In this document: positions 6,054 through 7,675 of the stretch, one piece after another
Layout of the letters: each line of letters opens with the position of its first letter
Numbering within the stretch: position 1 is the first letter of the stretch
NCBI GenBank assembly: GCA_002731735.1
Contig: PCCM01000135.1
Span: forward strand, 1-7,675
DNA: 7,675 bases
Source of the DNA: Gemmatimonadota bacterium
GTDB taxonomy: Bacteria > Gemmatimonadota > Gemmatimonadetes > Longimicrobiales > Gaopeijiaceae
Direction: 5' to 3'
Program-made: the position numbers and the translations under genes
The notes under the pieces: generated by a model
Seen by the model: only the letters and a program-made list of their open reading frames with translations
Database searches by the model: none
What the model was told of the DNA's origin: nothing

Positions 6054-7675
6054 TTAAGCCTTATTGCGCGCAGCCTTCTTGCGGGCGTTGGGGTCCAGAT
6101 GCCTCTTTCTTAGGCCGATCCGGGCCGGCGTGATCTCGATCAACTCATCGTCTTCGATAAACTCCAGCGCGAGCTCGAGCGTCAGATCTCGGGGCAGTTC
6201 CAGTTTGATGTTCTCATCCGTGGCGGTAGTTCGCATGTTTGTGAGCTTCTTGGCCTTGCAAGCATTCACGTCCAGGTCACCCGGTCGCACGTGCTCCCCC
6301 ACGATCATCCCGCTATATACCTCGTCCCCCGGCCTCACGAACATGGTGGCGCGCTCTTGTAGATTGAAGAGCGCGAAGCCCACGGCAAATCCCTCGCGGT
6401 CGGCAACAAGTACGCCCTTCTTACGGCCAACCAGGACCCCCGCGTGCGGGCCGTATTCCAGGAATCGGTGATGGAGGATGCCCTCACCCCTCGTGTCCGT
6501 CATGAACTCGGATCGGTACCCGAAGAGCCCGCGAGCGGGCACCCTGAACCGGAGCCGTACAGGCCCCCTATCCGTCGGCTTCATCTCGATCATTTCACCT
6601 CGCCGAGGACCCATCTTCTCCATCACCACGCCGATGAACTGTTCCGGGACCTCGATGACGGCCTCTTCAAACGGCTCGAGAAGACCCTCGGGTCCCCTCT
6701 TCTCGATAACCCGAGGCCGCGAGACCTGGAACTCGTATCCCTCCCGGCGCATCGTCTCCATGAGAATCGAGAGGTGCAACTCGCCCCGGCCCGAAACGGT
6801 GAAGGTGTCGGTTGCGTCAGTCTGCTCGACCCGGAGAGCGACGTTGCGCTCGAGTTCCTTCATCAGCCGCTCACGAACCTGACGAGTGGTCACAAATTTC
6901 CCCGAACGGCCCGCGAACGGTGAATCGTTCACGGCGAAGTCCACCGAGACCGTGGGCGCCTCAACGGTAATGCCGCGTAACCGCTCGCGTACGTAAACAT
7001 CGGTGATGGTCTTCCCTATCTCCACCCCCTCGATGCCCGCTATTGCCACGATGTCGCCGGCATCCGCCGCTTCAACGTCCACACGTTCCAAACCCTCGAA
7101 TCCATAGAGCTGGACCACCCGACCCGGCGTCGCCTCTTCGGCGCTTACAAAGCCCGGGTCTCCTAGCGGCAGCAGAGCGACATCGTCACCGATGGCCAAC
7201 CTCCCCCGCTCAACCCGCCCGATGCCAATACGTCCCACGTAGTTCGAGTGGTCGAGCGTGGAGATCAGCATCTGAAATGCGCCCTCTGGATCCACGAGCG
7301 GGGCCGAAATCGATGCAACGATGGTCTCGAAGAGCGGCGTCAGATCGCCTTCCGACGCACCTGGATCGGGGCTCGCCCATCCGTCTCGTCCAACGGAATA
7401 GAGAAAAGGAGCATCAAGTTGCGCGTCGGAAGCTTCGAGGTTCATAAAGAGTTCCAAGACCTCGTCGTGAACCTCAATGGCACGGGCGTCCGAACGATCG
7501 ACCTTGTTGACGAGCACAATCGGCTGGAGCCCAAGCTCCAGCGCCTTGCGGGTCACGAACCGCGTCTGCGGCATGGGGCCCTCGGCGGCGTCCACGAGCA
7601 GTAGCACTCCGTCGACCATGCGTAATGTGCGCTCGACCTCACCACCGAAATCGGCGTGGCCCGGCGTATCGACAA
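6054..7675 (-). CDS. typA: Ribosome-associated GTPase TypA/BipA, N-terminus beyond the window edge
   Basis: TypA/BipA is a translational GTPase related to EF-G and LepA. It binds the 70S ribosome and aids large-subunit assembly and stress adaptation. The window holds 539 codons, open to the right edge. Numbered from the first complete codon, the G3 motif DTPGH is at 2-6 and G4 NKVD at 56-59. The P-loop and switch I, roughly 70 residues, are missing. The beta-barrel domain II, the EF-G-like region (GRGELHLSILMETMRREGYEFQ), the ARGLFGYRSEF block and the TypA-specific C-terminal domain follow in order. That last domain includes GMIVGEHVRPGDLDVNACK and KKLTNMRTT, and ends IGLRKRHLDPNARKKAARNKA-like with a basic tail. 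The ATG at 7617-7619 is an internal methionine, not the start. It is the upstream gene of the typA-dCMP deaminase pair. Confidence 0.95.
   Translation of the reverse strand, partial: VDTPGHADFGGEVERTLRMVDGVLLLVDAAEGPMPQTRFVTRKALELGLQPIVLVNKVDRSDARAIEVHDEVLELFMNLEASDAQLDAPFLYSVGRDGWASPDPGASEGDLTPLFETIVASISAPLVDPEGAFQMLISTLDHSNYVGRIGIGRVERGRLAIGDDVALLPLGDPGFVSAEEATPGRVVQLYGFEGLERVDVEAADAGDIVAIAGIEGVEIGKTITDVYVRERLRGITVEAPTVSVDFAVNDSPFAGRSGKFVTTRQVRERLMKELERNVALRVEQTDATDTFTVSGRGELHLSILMETMRREGYEFQVSRPRVIEKRGPEGLLEPFEEAVIEVPEQFIGVVMEKMGPRRGEMIEMKPTDRGPVRLRFRVPARGLFGYRSEFMTDTRGEGILHHRFLEYGPHAGVLVGRKKGVLVADREGFAVGFALFNLQERATMFVRPGDEVYSGMIVGEHVRPGDLDVNACKAKKLTNMRTTATDENIKLELPRDLTLELALEFIEDDELIEITPARIGLRKRHLDPNARKKAARNKA

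Overview
The window is GC-rich, densely packed bacterial DNA with short intergenic gaps. It reads as ordinary chromosome and shows no phage, insertion-sequence, integron or CRISPR structure. A TonB-type energy transducer implies a Gram-negative (diderm) cell. The make-up of the TonB protein (a SPFAAAGPRAGD stretch just after the membrane anchor, an acidic/Gln linker, then a VWVFVDEYGQVVADS core), together with a HemQ-like protein beside ctaB, reminds me most of Gemmatimonadota. That placement is from memory of the families and is only moderately secure.

Layout, left to right. (1) At 1-539 on the minus strand is the 5' part of a TonB-family protein, cut off by the left edge. Its N-terminus is unclear: a perfect-period 12-bp tandem repeat (552-623) and an in-frame TGA lie between the recognisable anchor and the best ribosome-binding site. 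(2) On the plus strand, starting at 800 and running away from tonB, are a chlorite-dismutase-family protein of HemQ type (800-1621) and protoheme IX farnesyltransferase CtaB (1720-2655). These are two steps in haem supply for respiratory oxidases. (3) On the minus strand, convergent with ctaB across 29 bp, are serA (2685-4283) and a class V PLP aminotransferase (4280-5389). They overlap by an ATGA and form a serine-biosynthesis pair, with the aminotransferase first in transcription order. (4) A 153-bp gap (5390-5542) carries a possible promoter and hairpins. (5) A deoxycytidylate deaminase (5543-6052) follows typA/bipA (6054-7675, N-terminus beyond the right edge) with one base between them.

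Functionally the window has three small modules: outer-membrane energy transduction (TonB), haem b to haem O supply (HemQ and CtaB), and a minus-strand run of housekeeping genes. That run covers a ribosome-associated GTPase, dUMP supply for thymidylate, and the 3-phosphoglycerate to phosphoserine route. I did not find a new multi-gene system. The items most worth a second look are the interrupted 5' end of the TonB gene with its repeat, the two mutually exclusive hairpins before hemQ, and the aminotransferase that appears to stand in for SerC.
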